From: JAOPZW01 sp963806015
GTDB lineage: Bacteria > Actinomycetota > Thermoleophilia > Solirubrobacterales > Solirubrobacteraceae
DNA: 64,000 bases
Assembly (NCBI GenBank): GCA_963806015.1
Contig: CAWDWM010000012.1
Span: forward strand, 248,001 to 312,000
Direction of reading: 5' to 3'
Below are positions 32,348 through 40,707 of the stretch, piece after piece; position 1 is the first letter of the stretch; the number at the start of each line of letters is the position of its first letter. The position numbers and the translations under genes are program-made. The notes under the pieces are model-generated. The model searched no databases. It saw only the letters and a list, made by a program, of their open reading frames with translations, and was not told the DNA's origin.

Positions 32348-33817
32348 ATGAGCACGGCAACGGCAGAGCAGACGATCCTCGACGCGGTCAAGCCGCAGCT
32401 CTACATCGGGGGCGAGTGGCGCGACGGCGGGGAGGGCGGGACCCTGGAGGTCGAGGATCCTGCCACAGGTGAGGCGCTCATCGAGGTCGCCGACGCGACC
32501 GTCGACGACGCCAAGCAGGCGCTCAGCGCCGCGCACGAGGCCTTCGCGCACTGGCGTGACACCGCCCCGCGCGAGCGCGGCGACGTCCTGCGCCGCGCCT
32601 ACGACGTCATCACCGAGCGCGCCGACGAGCTGGCGCTGCTGATGACGCTGGAGATGGGCAAGCCGGTGGCCGAGTCCAAGGCGGAGATCGCCTACGCGGC
32701 GAACTTCTTCCGCTGGTACTCCGAGGAGGCGGTGCGCATCAACGGCCGCTTCACCGTCAACGAGGCCGGCGCGGGACGCGTGCTCACGCTCAGGCAGCCG
32801 GTCGGCCCGTGCGTGTTCATCACGCCGTGGAACTTCCCGCTGGCCATGGGCACGCGCAAGATCGGGCCGGCCATCGCGGCCGGGTGCACGATGGTGGTCA
32901 AGCCCGCCAAGCAGACGCCCCTCTCGATGCTCATGCTGGCCCAGATCCTGGAAGAGGTCGGGCTGCCGGGCGGCGTCGTCAACGTCATCACCGCGTCGTC
33001 GTCGGGTGCGGTCATGGAGCCCCTGATCAAGGACCCGCGCACGCGCAAGCTGTCCTTCACCGGCTCGACCGAGGTCGGGCGCACGCTCATCGAGCAGTCG
33101 GCCGACCAGATCCTGCGCGTGTCGATGGAGCTCGGCGGCAACGCGCCCTTCCTGGTCTTCGACGACGCCGACATCGACGCGGCCGTCGAGGGCGCGCTTA
33201 TCGCCAAGATGCGCAACGGCGGCGAGGCGTGCACGTCGGCCAACCGGTTCCACGTCGCCAACGCCGTGGCCAAGGAGTTCGCCGAGAAGCTCGCCTCCGC
33301 GATCGGCGGCATGAAGGTCGGGCGCGGGACCGAGCCCGACGTCAAGGTCGGCCCGCTCATCGACGACACCCAGCGGGGCAAGGTCGCCGAGCTCGTCGAC
33401 GACGCGCGCGAGCGCGGGGCCAAGGTGCTGGTCGGCGGCTCGCGCATCGACGGCGCCGGCTACTTCTACGAGCCGACCGTCCTGGCCGACGTGCCCGATG
33501 ACGCGCGCCTGCTCGGCGAGGAGATCTTCGGCCCGGTGGCGCCGGTCAAGGGCTTCTCCTCCGACGACGAGGCGATCGCTGCGGCCAACGACACCGAGTA
33601 CGGCCTCGTCGCCTACGTCTACACGCAGGACATCAATCGCGCCTTCAAGGTCATCGAGGGCCTGGACACCGGGATGATCGGCCTCAACCAGGGCATGGTC
33701 TCCAACGCCGGCGCGCCCTTCGGGGGCGTCAAGCAGTCGGGCTACGGGCGCGAGGGCGGCCCGGAGGGACTCCACGAGTACCTCGAGACCAAGTACGTCG
33801 CGATGAACGTCCCGTAG
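32348..33817 (+). CDS. gabD: NAD(P)-dependent succinate-semialdehyde dehydrogenase
   Basis: A protein of 489 residues with all catalytic residues: TPWNFPLAMGTRKIGPAIAA (Asn), the Glu in SMELGGNAPF, and Cys295 in NGGEACTSANRF. The sequence matches the GabD-like class of ALDHs that oxidise succinate semialdehyde and related omega-acid aldehydes. It follows the ThDP enzyme by 32 bases and its stop overlaps by one base the start of the cyclase-family gene, so the three should be one operon. The contrast with the residue-less ALDH at 15.7 kb is instructive. Confidence 0.9.
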   Translation: MSTATAEQTILDAVKPQLYIGGEWRDGGEGGTLEVEDPATGEALIEVADATVDDAKQALSAAHEAFAHWRDTAPRERGDVLRRAYDVITERADELALLMTLEMGKPVAESKAEIAYAANFFRWYSEEAVRINGRFTVNEAGAGRVLTLRQPVGPCVFITPWNFPLAMGTRKIGPAIAAGCTMVVKPAKQTPLSMLMLAQILEEVGLPGGVVNVITASSSGAVMEPLIKDPRTRKLSFTGSTEVGRTLIEQSADQILRVSMELGGNAPFLVFDDADIDAAVEGALIAKMRNGGEACTSANRFHVANAVAKEFAEKLASAIGGMKVGRGTEPDVKVGPLIDDTQRGKVAELVDDARERGAKVLVGGSRIDGAGYFYEPTVLADVPDDARLLGEEIFGPVAPVKGFSSDDEAIAAANDTEYGLVAYVYTQDINRAFKVIEGLDTGMIGLNQGMVSNAGAPFGGVKQSGYGREGGPEGLHEYLETKYVAMNVP

Positions 33818-34581
33818 TGGCGCGCTTCGTCGATCTCTCCGCGCCGATCACGGCGACCGCGCCCGAGCTGCCCGACCTGCTGCGCACGGACATCGAGTTC
33901 TCCGGCCACGCCGAGGGCGCGCAGACGATCGAGGCGATGCTCGGCGTGCCGCCGGCGCTGCTGCGCGACGGCGAGGGCTGGGCGGTGGAGACGTTCCTGC
34001 GCTTCGGCACCCACAACTCGACGCACGTCGACGCGCCGTGGCACTACAACTCGACCGTCGCCGGCGAGCGCGCGCAGACCATCGACGAGCTGCCGCTGGA
34101 GTGGTTCCACGCGCCCGGCGTGGTCCTCGACTTCAGCGCGCGCGAGGACGGCGACGCGATCGACGCACCCGACGTGGAGGCCGAGCTCGAGCGCATCGGC
34201 CACGCGCTCGCGCCGCTGGACATCGTGCTCGTGCGCACCGGTCGCGACGCCTTCTACGCCGAGCTCGACTACATGGCGCGCGGCCCTGGGGTGACCGCCG
34301 CGGCGACGCGCTGGCTGTACGACCGCGGCGTGCGGGTGATGGGCATCGACGCCTGGGGTTGGGACCGTCCCCTGCACCTGCAGGCCCAGGAGGCGCTCGC
34401 CCGCGGCGAGCCGGGGATCTTCTGGGCCGCCCACCAGGCCGACCTCGCCTACTCGCAGATCGAGCGCCTGGCCAACCTCGGCGCGCTGCCCAGCACCGGG
34501 TTCCACGTGAGCTGCTTTCCGCTGCGGATCGTCGGCGCGAGCGCGGCGCCGGCGCGCGTGGTTGGCATCGTGGAGGACTGA
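33817..34581 (+). CDS. cyclase family protein (kynurenine formamidase-like hydrolase)
   Basis: A protein of 254 residues with GTG start. The metal-binding motif of the family, HxxTHxDxPxH, is present as HNSTHVDAPWHY. Other conserved parts are LPLEWFHAPGVVLDF and GIDAWGWDRP. Members hydrolyse amide or cyclic ketone bonds (formylkynurenine, isatin, cyclohexanedione) using Zn or Mn. Here it is translationally coupled to the semialdehyde dehydrogenase, which suggests a catabolic ring- or amide-opening step. The actual substrate cannot be read from the sequence. Confidence 0.85.
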   Translation: MARFVDLSAPITATAPELPDLLRTDIEFSGHAEGAQTIEAMLGVPPALLRDGEGWAVETFLRFGTHNSTHVDAPWHYNSTVAGERAQTIDELPLEWFHAPGVVLDFSAREDGDAIDAPDVEAELERIGHALAPLDIVLVRTGRDAFYAELDYMARGPGVTAAATRWLYDRGVRVMGIDAWGWDRPLHLQAQEALARGEPGIFWAAHQADLAYSQIERLANLGALPSTGFHVSCFPLRIVGASAAPARVVGIVED

Positions 34582-34729
34582 GCTATCGTCCCATCGGACA
34601 TGCCGCCTCTCCGCGCCGGCGCAACCTGCGGGCGCGGATCGCCGTTAGCAGTGTTGTGAGCAGCCTTTCCATGCGCACCGCGATCGGCCGCGCTCAACCG
34701 GCCTCCGTCGTCGCCATCCTCGACGGCTG
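34582..34729 (+). promoter_or_regulatory. leader of the GH2 gene with two minute ORFs
   Basis: This gap holds two very short open frames on the plus strand. One begins ATG about 34600 and reads MPPLRAGATCGRGSPLAVLL. The second begins at a GTG about 34656 and reads VSSLSMRTAIGRAQPASVVA with four more residues; its TGA overlaps the ATG of the glycosidase by one base. They could be chance or could set up translational coupling of the downstream gene. No terminator-like stem was seen here. Confidence 0.3.
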
Positions 34730-36574
34730 ATGGGCGCTGCGCGCTGGGGAGTGCTGGCCGCCTGCCTGGCGGCCGCGGTGGCGGTCCTCGCTCTGGTGGC
34801 GGGCGCGATCGGCGAGCAGCGCCAGCCCCCGCCGGCGCTGCCGGCTGCCTCCGGCCCCGGCGGCGAGCGGCCGCTGGACGGCCCGTGGATCGTGCGCGGC
34901 GATCGCGCCGGGCGCGGTGCCGCGCTCGGCTGGCGGCGCGGCGGCTTCGCCGGCCGGAGGGTGACCGTCCCCTTCTCGCCCAACGCCCGGCACGTGCGCG
35001 GCGTGGCCGGCGAGCGCTCGTTCGCGGGCTCGGTCGCCTGGTATCGCACGACGGTGATCGTGCCGAGCGCCGGCGTCTACGCGATCCGCTTCGAGTCGGT
35101 CAACCACCGCGCCGACGTGTGGGTCGACGGGCGCCTCGTCACCCGCCACACGGGCACCTACCTGCCCTTCGAGGCCCGGGTGCGCATCGGCGCCGGCGCG
35201 CATGAGCTCGTCGTGCGGGCCGACTGGCGCGATCCCGCGGCGATGAAGGCCGACGCCTGGCATCGCACGTGGTTCAACTTCGGCGGGGTCAACGGGCCGG
35301 TGTCGATCCGCGCCCTCGGCGCCAGTGAGCTCAGCTCGCCATCGATCGTCACCCGCCTGCAAGGCAACGCGGCGGTGGTCGACGTCGCGGTCGGCGTGAC
35401 CAACCGCGCCGGCCCGCGGACGATCGCCGTCGGCGGAACGCTGGCCGGCACCGCCCTGCGCTTCCCGTCGATCCATCTGGATCGCGGCGCCCGCGCCACC
35501 GTCCATACGCGGGTGCGCGTCGAGCGGCCCGAGCTGTGGGAGCCGGGCGACCCGAATCTCGCGAAGCTGCGCCTCGATGTCCCCGGCGAGTCGCTCTTCA
35601 CGGCGAGCGTCGGCCTGCGCGAGGTGAGCTGGAAGGGCGGGCGGCTGCAGCTCAATGGCCAGCCGCTGAAGCTCCGCGGCGCCTCCCTGCAGGAGGACGC
35701 GCCGGGCCGCGGCGACGCGCTCACCGCCGCCGACGCCGACGCGATCGTCGCGCGGCTGAAGGCCATCGGCGCCAACGCCACGCGCAGCCAGCATCCCCTG
35801 GCCGAGGCGCTGCTCGACCGCCTGGATGCCGCGGGCATCCTCGTCTGGCAGGGGGTCGGCCCGGTCGATGCGCCCGGAGCGTGGACGTCGCGCACGCCCG
35901 TCCAGCAGCGCCGCGCGATCCGCCGCGTGCGCCTGAACGTCCTGCAGGCGCGGCTGCATCCCAGCGTCGTGGCCTGGAACCTCGCCAACGAGGTGGCCGG
36001 CAACGGCCACGACGGCGGTCAGCCCGAGTACGTCGACACGGCCGCCCAGCTGGTGCACCGCCTCGACCCCGGGCGCCCGACCGCCGTCGACGTGTGGGGC
36101 ACGCACATGCCCGACCGCGCCGGCTTCATGTACCGCCACATCGACGCCGTCGGCGCCACCAACTACGAGGGCTGGTACGACGACACGCTCGCGCCGCCGG
36201 CCACCGTGCAGGCGGGCATCGATGCCTGGCTCGTGCGCCTGCGGGCCACCTTCCCGGGCAAGGTGCTGATCGTCAGCGAGTTCGGCGCCGAGGCCAACAC
36301 CCTCAACGCGCCGGGCACGCCCGGATCCGAGAGCTTCCAGGCGAACCTGCTCACCCGCCACATCCGCACCTACGAGGCGGCCCCGTGGCTCGACGGGGAG
36401 CTCGTGTGGAACCTCCAGGACTTCGCCCTCGCCCCGTCGTTCGCCGGCGGCTCGATCCGCCGCCAGGTCCCGGCCATCCGCCTCGTGCGGGGCATCAACC
36501 AGAAGGGCCTCTTCACCTACGAAGGGCAGCCCAAGCCGGCCGTGGCGGCGGTGCGGAAGGCGTTCGGGGGTTGA
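34730..36574 (+). CDS. glycoside hydrolase family 2 protein, membrane-anchored or secreted
   Basis: A protein of 614 residues. Residues 1-30 form a hydrophobic signal or anchor (GVLAACLAAAVAVLALVAGA). A jelly-roll sugar-binding domain follows (WYRTTVIVPSAGVYAIRFES, then VNHRADVWVDGRLV), then an immunoglobulin-like domain and a TIM barrel. The acid/base Glu is in VVAWNLANEVAG and the nucleophile Glu in LIVSEFGAEA. GH2 covers beta-galactosidases, beta-mannosidases and beta-glucuronidases; WNLANE and SEFGAE are closest to the glucuronidase/galactosidase side. It ends convergent with fumC. Confidence 0.85.
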   Translation: MGAARWGVLAACLAAAVAVLALVAGAIGEQRQPPPALPAASGPGGERPLDGPWIVRGDRAGRGAALGWRRGGFAGRRVTVPFSPNARHVRGVAGERSFAGSVAWYRTTVIVPSAGVYAIRFESVNHRADVWVDGRLVTRHTGTYLPFEARVRIGAGAHELVVRADWRDPAAMKADAWHRTWFNFGGVNGPVSIRALGASELSSPSIVTRLQGNAAVVDVAVGVTNRAGPRTIAVGGTLAGTALRFPSIHLDRGARATVHTRVRVERPELWEPGDPNLAKLRLDVPGESLFTASVGLREVSWKGGRLQLNGQPLKLRGASLQEDAPGRGDALTAADADAIVARLKAIGANATRSQHPLAEALLDRLDAAGILVWQGVGPVDAPGAWTSRTPVQQRRAIRRVRLNVLQARLHPSVVAWNLANEVAGNGHDGGQPEYVDTAAQLVHRLDPGRPTAVDVWGTHMPDRAGFMYRHIDAVGATNYEGWYDDTLAPPATVQAGIDAWLVRLRATFPGKVLIVSEFGAEANTLNAPGTPGSESFQANLLTRHIRTYEAAPWLDGELVWNLQDFALAPSFAGGSIRRQVPAIRLVRGINQKGLFTYEGQPKPAVAAVRKAFGG

Positions 36575-36792
36575 CCGCGTCGTCCGCGTGGCGCGGGCGG
36601 CGCTGCGTGGCGCGAGGGGTGGGCTCCCTAAGCGGCCATCGTGGCCGGAAAGAGAGCCCACCCCCTTGGTCGTCTCCAAAGACTGTTGCGAAACACGCGC
36701 GCTTTGTGCATCAAGGCGCGCACGCCTGAGGACGACAACGCGCGCCGCGAACCGCCCCTCGCTCCCTTCCCCTCGGTGATGCTGTTCGCGCC
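36575..36792. repeat. convergent intergenic region with nested inverted repeats and CACCGAGGG motif
   Basis: No gene. An 11-base perfect stem GGGGTGGGCTC (36616-36626) pairs with 36654-36664. Inside it a second stem CGGCCA (36633-36638) pairs with TGGCCG (36642-36647) around TCG. Near the other end CCTTCCCCTCGGTGATGCT (36765-36783) is the reverse-strand copy of the CACCGAGGG(A)AAGG motif, lying about 10 bases past the fumC stop on the minus strand. The composite stem is a likely bidirectional terminator for the GH2 and fumC genes. Confidence 0.7.
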
Positions 36793-38118
36793 TTATCCGG
36801 CCTGATTCCCCGCCGCGATCTTGCGCAGGTCGATGATCCGGTCGTAGAGGTCGGGCTCGACGCCCTCCTCGATCGCCACGTCGCGCAGGGTGCGCCCCGA
36901 CTCCGAGGCCTTCTTGACGATCGCCGCGCCCTTGTCGTAGCCGATGTGCTCGTTCAGCGCGGTGGCCACGGCGAGCGTCGACTCGGCCGAGCGCTTGGTG
37001 CCCTCCTTGCTGACCTCGATGCCGTCGATGCACTTCTCGGCGAAGGCGGCCGACGCGGTCGAGAGCAGGTGGATCGACTGCAGCAGGTTGCGGGCGATCA
37101 GCGGGATCCGCACGTTGAGCTCGAACTGCCCCTGCAGGCCGCCGACCGTGATCGCGGTGTCGTTGCCGATGACCTGGGCGGCGACCTGGAGCACGACCTC
37201 GGGCATCACCGGGTTGACCTTGCCCGGCATGATCGAGGAGCCCTTCTGCAGCTCGGGCAGGAAGATCTCGCCGATGCCGGCGCGCGGGCCCGAGCCCATG
37301 AGCGCGATGTCCTGCGCGATCTTGGTCAGCGAGACCGCGACGACCTTCAGGGCTCCCGAGAGCTCGACCAGCGCGTCGCGGTTGGCCTGCGCCTCGAACG
37401 GGTCGGCGGGCGGATCGATCTTGAGCTTGGTCTGGCGGGTGAGCTCGCGCCGGACGCGCTCGGCGAACTTGGGGTGCGTGTTCAGGCCGGTGCCGGTGGC
37501 GGTGCCGCCGAGGGGGATTTGGCGCACGTGCACGAGCGCGGCCTCGATGCGCTCCTGGCCGAGCCGGACCTGCGCCGCGTACCCGCCGAACTCCTGGCCG
37601 AGGGTCACCGGGACGGCGTCCATCAGGTGCGTGCGCCCCGACTTGACCACGTTCTGGAAGCGCTTGGCCTTGCGCGCCAGCGAGCGCTCGAGCTGCTTGA
37701 GCGCGGGCAGCAGCTGGTTGGTCGCCCGGTCGAGCGCCGCGAGGTGCACGGCGCTGGGGAACACGTCGTTGGAGGACTGGCCCATGTTGACGTGGTCGTT
37801 GGCGTGCACGCCACCGCCGGCCAGCGCGGCCATGACCTCGTTGGCGTTCATGTTCGACGAGGTCCCCGAGCCGGTCTGGAAGACGTCGATCGGGAACTGC
37901 GCATCGTGGTCGCCGCCGGCCACCTCGTCGCCCGCGCGGGCGATCGCGTCGGCCAGCTTCGGGTCGAGCTTGCCCAGGTCGGCGTTGGCCCGGGCCGCGG
38001 CGCCCTTGATGCGCCCCAGCCAGTGGATGACCGAGGCGGGGACCGTCTCGCCGGAGATCGGGAAGTTGTCGACGGCCTTCTGCGTCTCGCCGCCGTAGAG
38101 CGTCTTTCGCGGAGCCAT
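36793..38118 (-). CDS. fumC: class II fumarate hydratase
   Basis: A protein of 441 residues from ATG 38118. The superfamily signature GSSIMPGKVNP, the substrate-site stretches TGSGTSSNMNANEV and SGRTHLMDAVPVTLGQEFGG, and HVNMGQSSNDVFPSA all match FumC rather than argininosuccinate lyase or aspartase. It interconverts fumarate and malate in the TCA cycle. The alpha/beta-hydrolase-like gene ends 10 bases upstream on the same strand, so fumC may be the last gene of that unit. Six extra N-terminal codons from 38136 are possible. Confidence 0.94.
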   Translation of the reverse strand: MAPRKTLYGGETQKAVDNFPISGETVPASVIHWLGRIKGAAARANADLGKLDPKLADAIARAGDEVAGGDHDAQFPIDVFQTGSGTSSNMNANEVMAALAGGGVHANDHVNMGQSSNDVFPSAVHLAALDRATNQLLPALKQLERSLARKAKRFQNVVKSGRTHLMDAVPVTLGQEFGGYAAQVRLGQERIEAALVHVRQIPLGGTATGTGLNTHPKFAERVRRELTRQTKLKIDPPADPFEAQANRDALVELSGALKVVAVSLTKIAQDIALMGSGPRAGIGEIFLPELQKGSSIMPGKVNPVMPEVVLQVAAQVIGNDTAITVGGLQGQFELNVRIPLIARNLLQSIHLLSTASAAFAEKCIDGIEVSKEGTKRSAESTLAVATALNEHIGYDKGAAIVKKASESGRTLRDVAIEEGVEPDLYDRIIDLRKIAAGNQAG

Positions 38119-38128
38119 AGGCGGGACC

Positions 38129-38956
38129 CTAGCCACAGAACGCCGCCAACTCCCTCGCGACCCCGACCGGATCGTCGTAGGCCATGAGGAAGCCGGTGCC
38201 GCTGAGGATGCGCAGCTGGGCGTCGGGCAGCAGGTCGAGCGCCTCCTCGGCGGCCTGCAGCGGATGGCGCCGATCGGCGTCGCCCCATAGCAGCAGGACC
38301 GGGAAGTCGAGGCGCGGGTAGAGGTCGAGCAGCTCGCGGCGCGGGCCGCGCGGCCAGCGCTTGGCGAAGCGCGCCCACGAGCGCGCCAGGTTGACGTTGC
38401 CGCCGACGTCGGCGAAGGCGTGGCGCACGAGATCGCGCGCCGCCGGGTCGGCGCTCGCGGAGAGCTTGACGCCGCGCTCGGGCCTGAAGGCGGCGCGCGC
38501 GACGTGGGTCAGCACGCGGTCCACGCCGGGTACGACCCCCAGCCGCGCCACCGTGCGCCACGTCTCGCGCGCGACGGGGCGGTGCAGCGGATTGGGCATG
38601 AGCACGAGCCGGCCCGGCGCCATCAGGTCGAGCTCCAGCGCGCGCAGCGCGATCTGCGCGCCGAGCTCGTGGCCTCCGACCAGCGGGTGGGGCCCGGCGG
38701 TCTCCACGCAGAAGGCGGCGATGACCTCGGCCAGCCAGTCCAGCGTGTAGGGGTGGCGCGGGCGGTCCTCGGAGTCGCCGTGCAGCGGCAGGTCGGGGAG
38801 GATCAGCCGGTAGCGGTCGCTCAGATGCTCGACGACCGGCTCGAACTCGCGATGGCTGAGCAGCGCCGAGTGCAGCAGCACGAGGCCGGGGCCGCTGCCC
38901 GTCTCGCGGTAGGCGACCCGGGCGCCGTCGGGGTGGTGGTAGAGGCGCAGCTTCAT
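38129..38956 (-). CDS. alpha/beta hydrolase-fold protein without catalytic Ser and His
   Basis: A protein of 275 residues with a clear alpha/beta-hydrolase framework: GPGLVLLHSALLSHREFEPV, RLILPDLPLHGDS and PVLLLWGDADRRHPL (with the acidic residue). The nucleophile elbow, normally GHSxG, reads GGHELG, so Glu97 occupies the Ser position. The usual C-terminal catalytic His region reads GTGFLMAYDDP, with Phe at about residue 256. It is probably not a classical serine hydrolase. It could be a binding protein or use another mechanism. It overlaps the lipoprotein gene upstream by 4 bases. Confidence 0.8.
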   Translation of the reverse strand: MKLRLYHHPDGARVAYRETGSGPGLVLLHSALLSHREFEPVVEHLSDRYRLILPDLPLHGDSEDRPRHPYTLDWLAEVIAAFCVETAGPHPLVGGHELGAQIALRALELDLMAPGRLVLMPNPLHRPVARETWRTVARLGVVPGVDRVLTHVARAAFRPERGVKLSASADPAARDLVRHAFADVGGNVNLARSWARFAKRWPRGPRRELLDLYPRLDFPVLLLWGDADRRHPLQAAEEALDLLPDAQLRILSGTGFLMAYDDPVGVARELAAFCG

Positions 38957-39402
38957 CCGGTCGCCTCCCCCGCACGCTGCCCGTTGACCAGTGCGGCGGC
39001 GATGCGCGTGCCGGCACCGTCGAGCACGGCGGCCGCGCGCTCGATGTGACGCTGCAGCTCGGCGTGGATGCCCGCCGTGCGGGCCGCGCCGCGGCGCGCG
39101 GCGCCGACCAGGTAGCCCAGGCGCAGCGCCGCGCCCGCATCGCCCGCCCTGGCCGCGGCCGAGAGATGGTCGGCGGCGCGCGTGAGCACGGCGCCCGCGC
39201 TCTGCAGGTCGGAGTCGCTGCGCGCATTGGCGACGCACTGCGACAGCCGCGTGCCCGACGGCAGCGTCACGGGGCGCGGCGCACGGGCGAGGGCGCGCTC
39301 GATGGTGCCGGCCGAGCTCAGGCAGGCTCCGTCGAGCGGAGCGCTCGTCGCCCCGCAGGCCGCCAGCGCGACGGCGGCGAACAGCGCGAGGGCCCGGACC
39401 AT
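38953..39402 (-). CDS. small lipoprotein, unknown function
   Basis: A protein of 149 residues. The N-terminus MVRALALFAAVALAACGATS is a lipoprotein signal with lipobox LAAC (Cys16). The mature part is Ala/Arg-rich and mostly helical (LQSAGAVLTRAADHLSAAAR, ELQRHIERAAAVLDGAGTRI), with two further Cys (GACLSS and SQCVAN) that could form a disulphide. I do not recognise a domain. It is divergent from the MATE exporter gene across 24 bases, and its stop is coupled to the pseudo-hydrolase gene. Confidence 0.72.
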   Translation of the reverse strand: MVRALALFAAVALAACGATSAPLDGACLSSAGTIERALARAPRPVTLPSGTRLSQCVANARSDSDLQSAGAVLTRAADHLSAAARAGDAGAALRLGYLVGAARRGAARTAGIHAELQRHIERAAAVLDGAGTRIAAALVNGQRAGEATG

Positions 39403-39426
39403 GGGGCGGATCGTAGAGTGGCCGGC

Positions 39427-40707
39427 GTGCGCCGCTCGCCCTACGACGGAGAGATCGTGCGCCTGGCGCTGCCCGCCCTCGGCGCGCTGGCCGCCGAGCC
39501 GCTCTATCTGCTGGTCGACACGGCGATCGTCGGCCACCTCGGCACGCCGCAGCTCGCGGCGCTCGCGCTCGCCGCCACGGTGCTCTCGAACCTCGTTGCG
39601 CTGTGCATCTTCCTCACCTACGGCACCACGGCCCGCGTGACCCGGCTGCACGGCGCGGGCCACGACGCCGACGCCGCGGCCCTCGGGCCGCAGGCGTTCT
39701 GGCTCGCGCTCGCCGCGGGGGTCGCCCTCGCGGCCGTGGTGGCGGCGCTGGCCGAGCCCCTCGTGCACGCGCTCGGCGGCGACGGCCATGTCGCGGACAT
39801 GGCGGCGCGCTACCTGCGGATCGCCTCCCTCGGCCTGCCGATGGCGCTCGTCGCGCTCGCGGGCCAGGGCTGGCTGCGCGGGATGAGCGACCTGCGCACG
39901 CCACTGGTCATCGTGGCGTCGGCCAACGTGGTCAACGTCGTGCTCGAGCTGCTGTTCGTCTATGGCTTCGACTGGGGGCTCGACGGGTCGGCCTGGGGCA
40001 CGGTGCTCGCGCAGCTGGGGATGGGCGCCGCCTTCGCGACCGTGCTGCTGCGCGCCTTCGCGTGGCCCGACCTCGCCCGCATCCGCTCGCTCGTCTCGAT
40101 CGGCGCGCAGCTCGTCGTGCGCACCGCCGCGCTGCTGGGGTGCTTCGTGCTCGCCACCGCCGTGTGCGCGCACATCGGCGCGGCCACCGTCGCCGCTCAC
40201 CAGATCGCCTTTCAGCTCTTCGGCTTTCTCGCCCTCGTGCTCGACGCGATCGCCATCGCCGGGCAGGTCATCGTCGGTCGCGCCCTGGGCGCCGGCCAGG
40301 CCGACGAGGCCTTCGCCGCCGCGCGGCGCATGCTCGAGCTGTCGCTGGCGGCGGGCCTGGTCATCGGCGGCGTCTTCCTCGCCCTCTCCGACGTCGTCCC
40401 GCGCCTGTTCACCTCCGACCCCGACGTCCTCGACCAGGCCCACGAGCTGTGGCCGCTGTTCTGCGCGCTGTGGCCGGTGGCGGCCGTCGTCTTCGCGCTC
40501 GACGGGATCCTCATCGGCGCGGGCGATACGCGCTACCTGGCCGCCGCGATGATCGTCGCGTTCGTCGTCTTCCTGCCGCTCGTGCTGAGCGTCGACACCG
40601 TCGCCGGCGTCTGGGCCGCGCTCGACGTGCTCATGCTCGCGCGCCTGGCGACCCTGGGCGGGCGCTTCGCGCGCGGGCGCTGGGCGCTCGTCGGCGTGCA
40701 GGCCTAA
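39427..40707 (+). CDS. MATE family efflux transporter
   Basis: A protein of 426 residues with GTG start and twelve hydrophobic helices. The family landmarks are PALGALAAEPLYLLVDTAIV, GHLGTPQLAALALA, RGMSDLRTPLVIV, and in the second half AAHQIAFQLFGFLALVLDAI followed by AGQVIVGRALGAG. It is closest to the DinF-like branch of MATE proteins, which export organic cations or drugs using Na+ or H+. Its stop overlaps the stop of the convergent PPK2 gene by 4 bases. Confidence 0.92.
   Translation: MRRSPYDGEIVRLALPALGALAAEPLYLLVDTAIVGHLGTPQLAALALAATVLSNLVALCIFLTYGTTARVTRLHGAGHDADAAALGPQAFWLALAAGVALAAVVAALAEPLVHALGGDGHVADMAARYLRIASLGLPMALVALAGQGWLRGMSDLRTPLVIVASANVVNVVLELLFVYGFDWGLDGSAWGTVLAQLGMGAAFATVLLRAFAWPDLARIRSLVSIGAQLVVRTAALLGCFVLATAVCAHIGAATVAAHQIAFQLFGFLALVLDAIAIAGQVIVGRALGAGQADEAFAAARRMLELSLAAGLVIGGVFLALSDVVPRLFTSDPDVLDQAHELWPLFCALWPVAAVVFALDGILIGAGDTRYLAAAMIVAFVVFLPLVLSVDTVAGVWAALDVLMLARLATLGGRFARGRWALVGVQA

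Noticed and set aside
29190..32360. One 1056-codon minus-strand frame covering the SpoIID-like protein and the antisense of the ThDP enzyme
   Set aside because: Only the part from 30614 down has a signal peptide and domain; the upstream part is shadow of the plus-strand gene.
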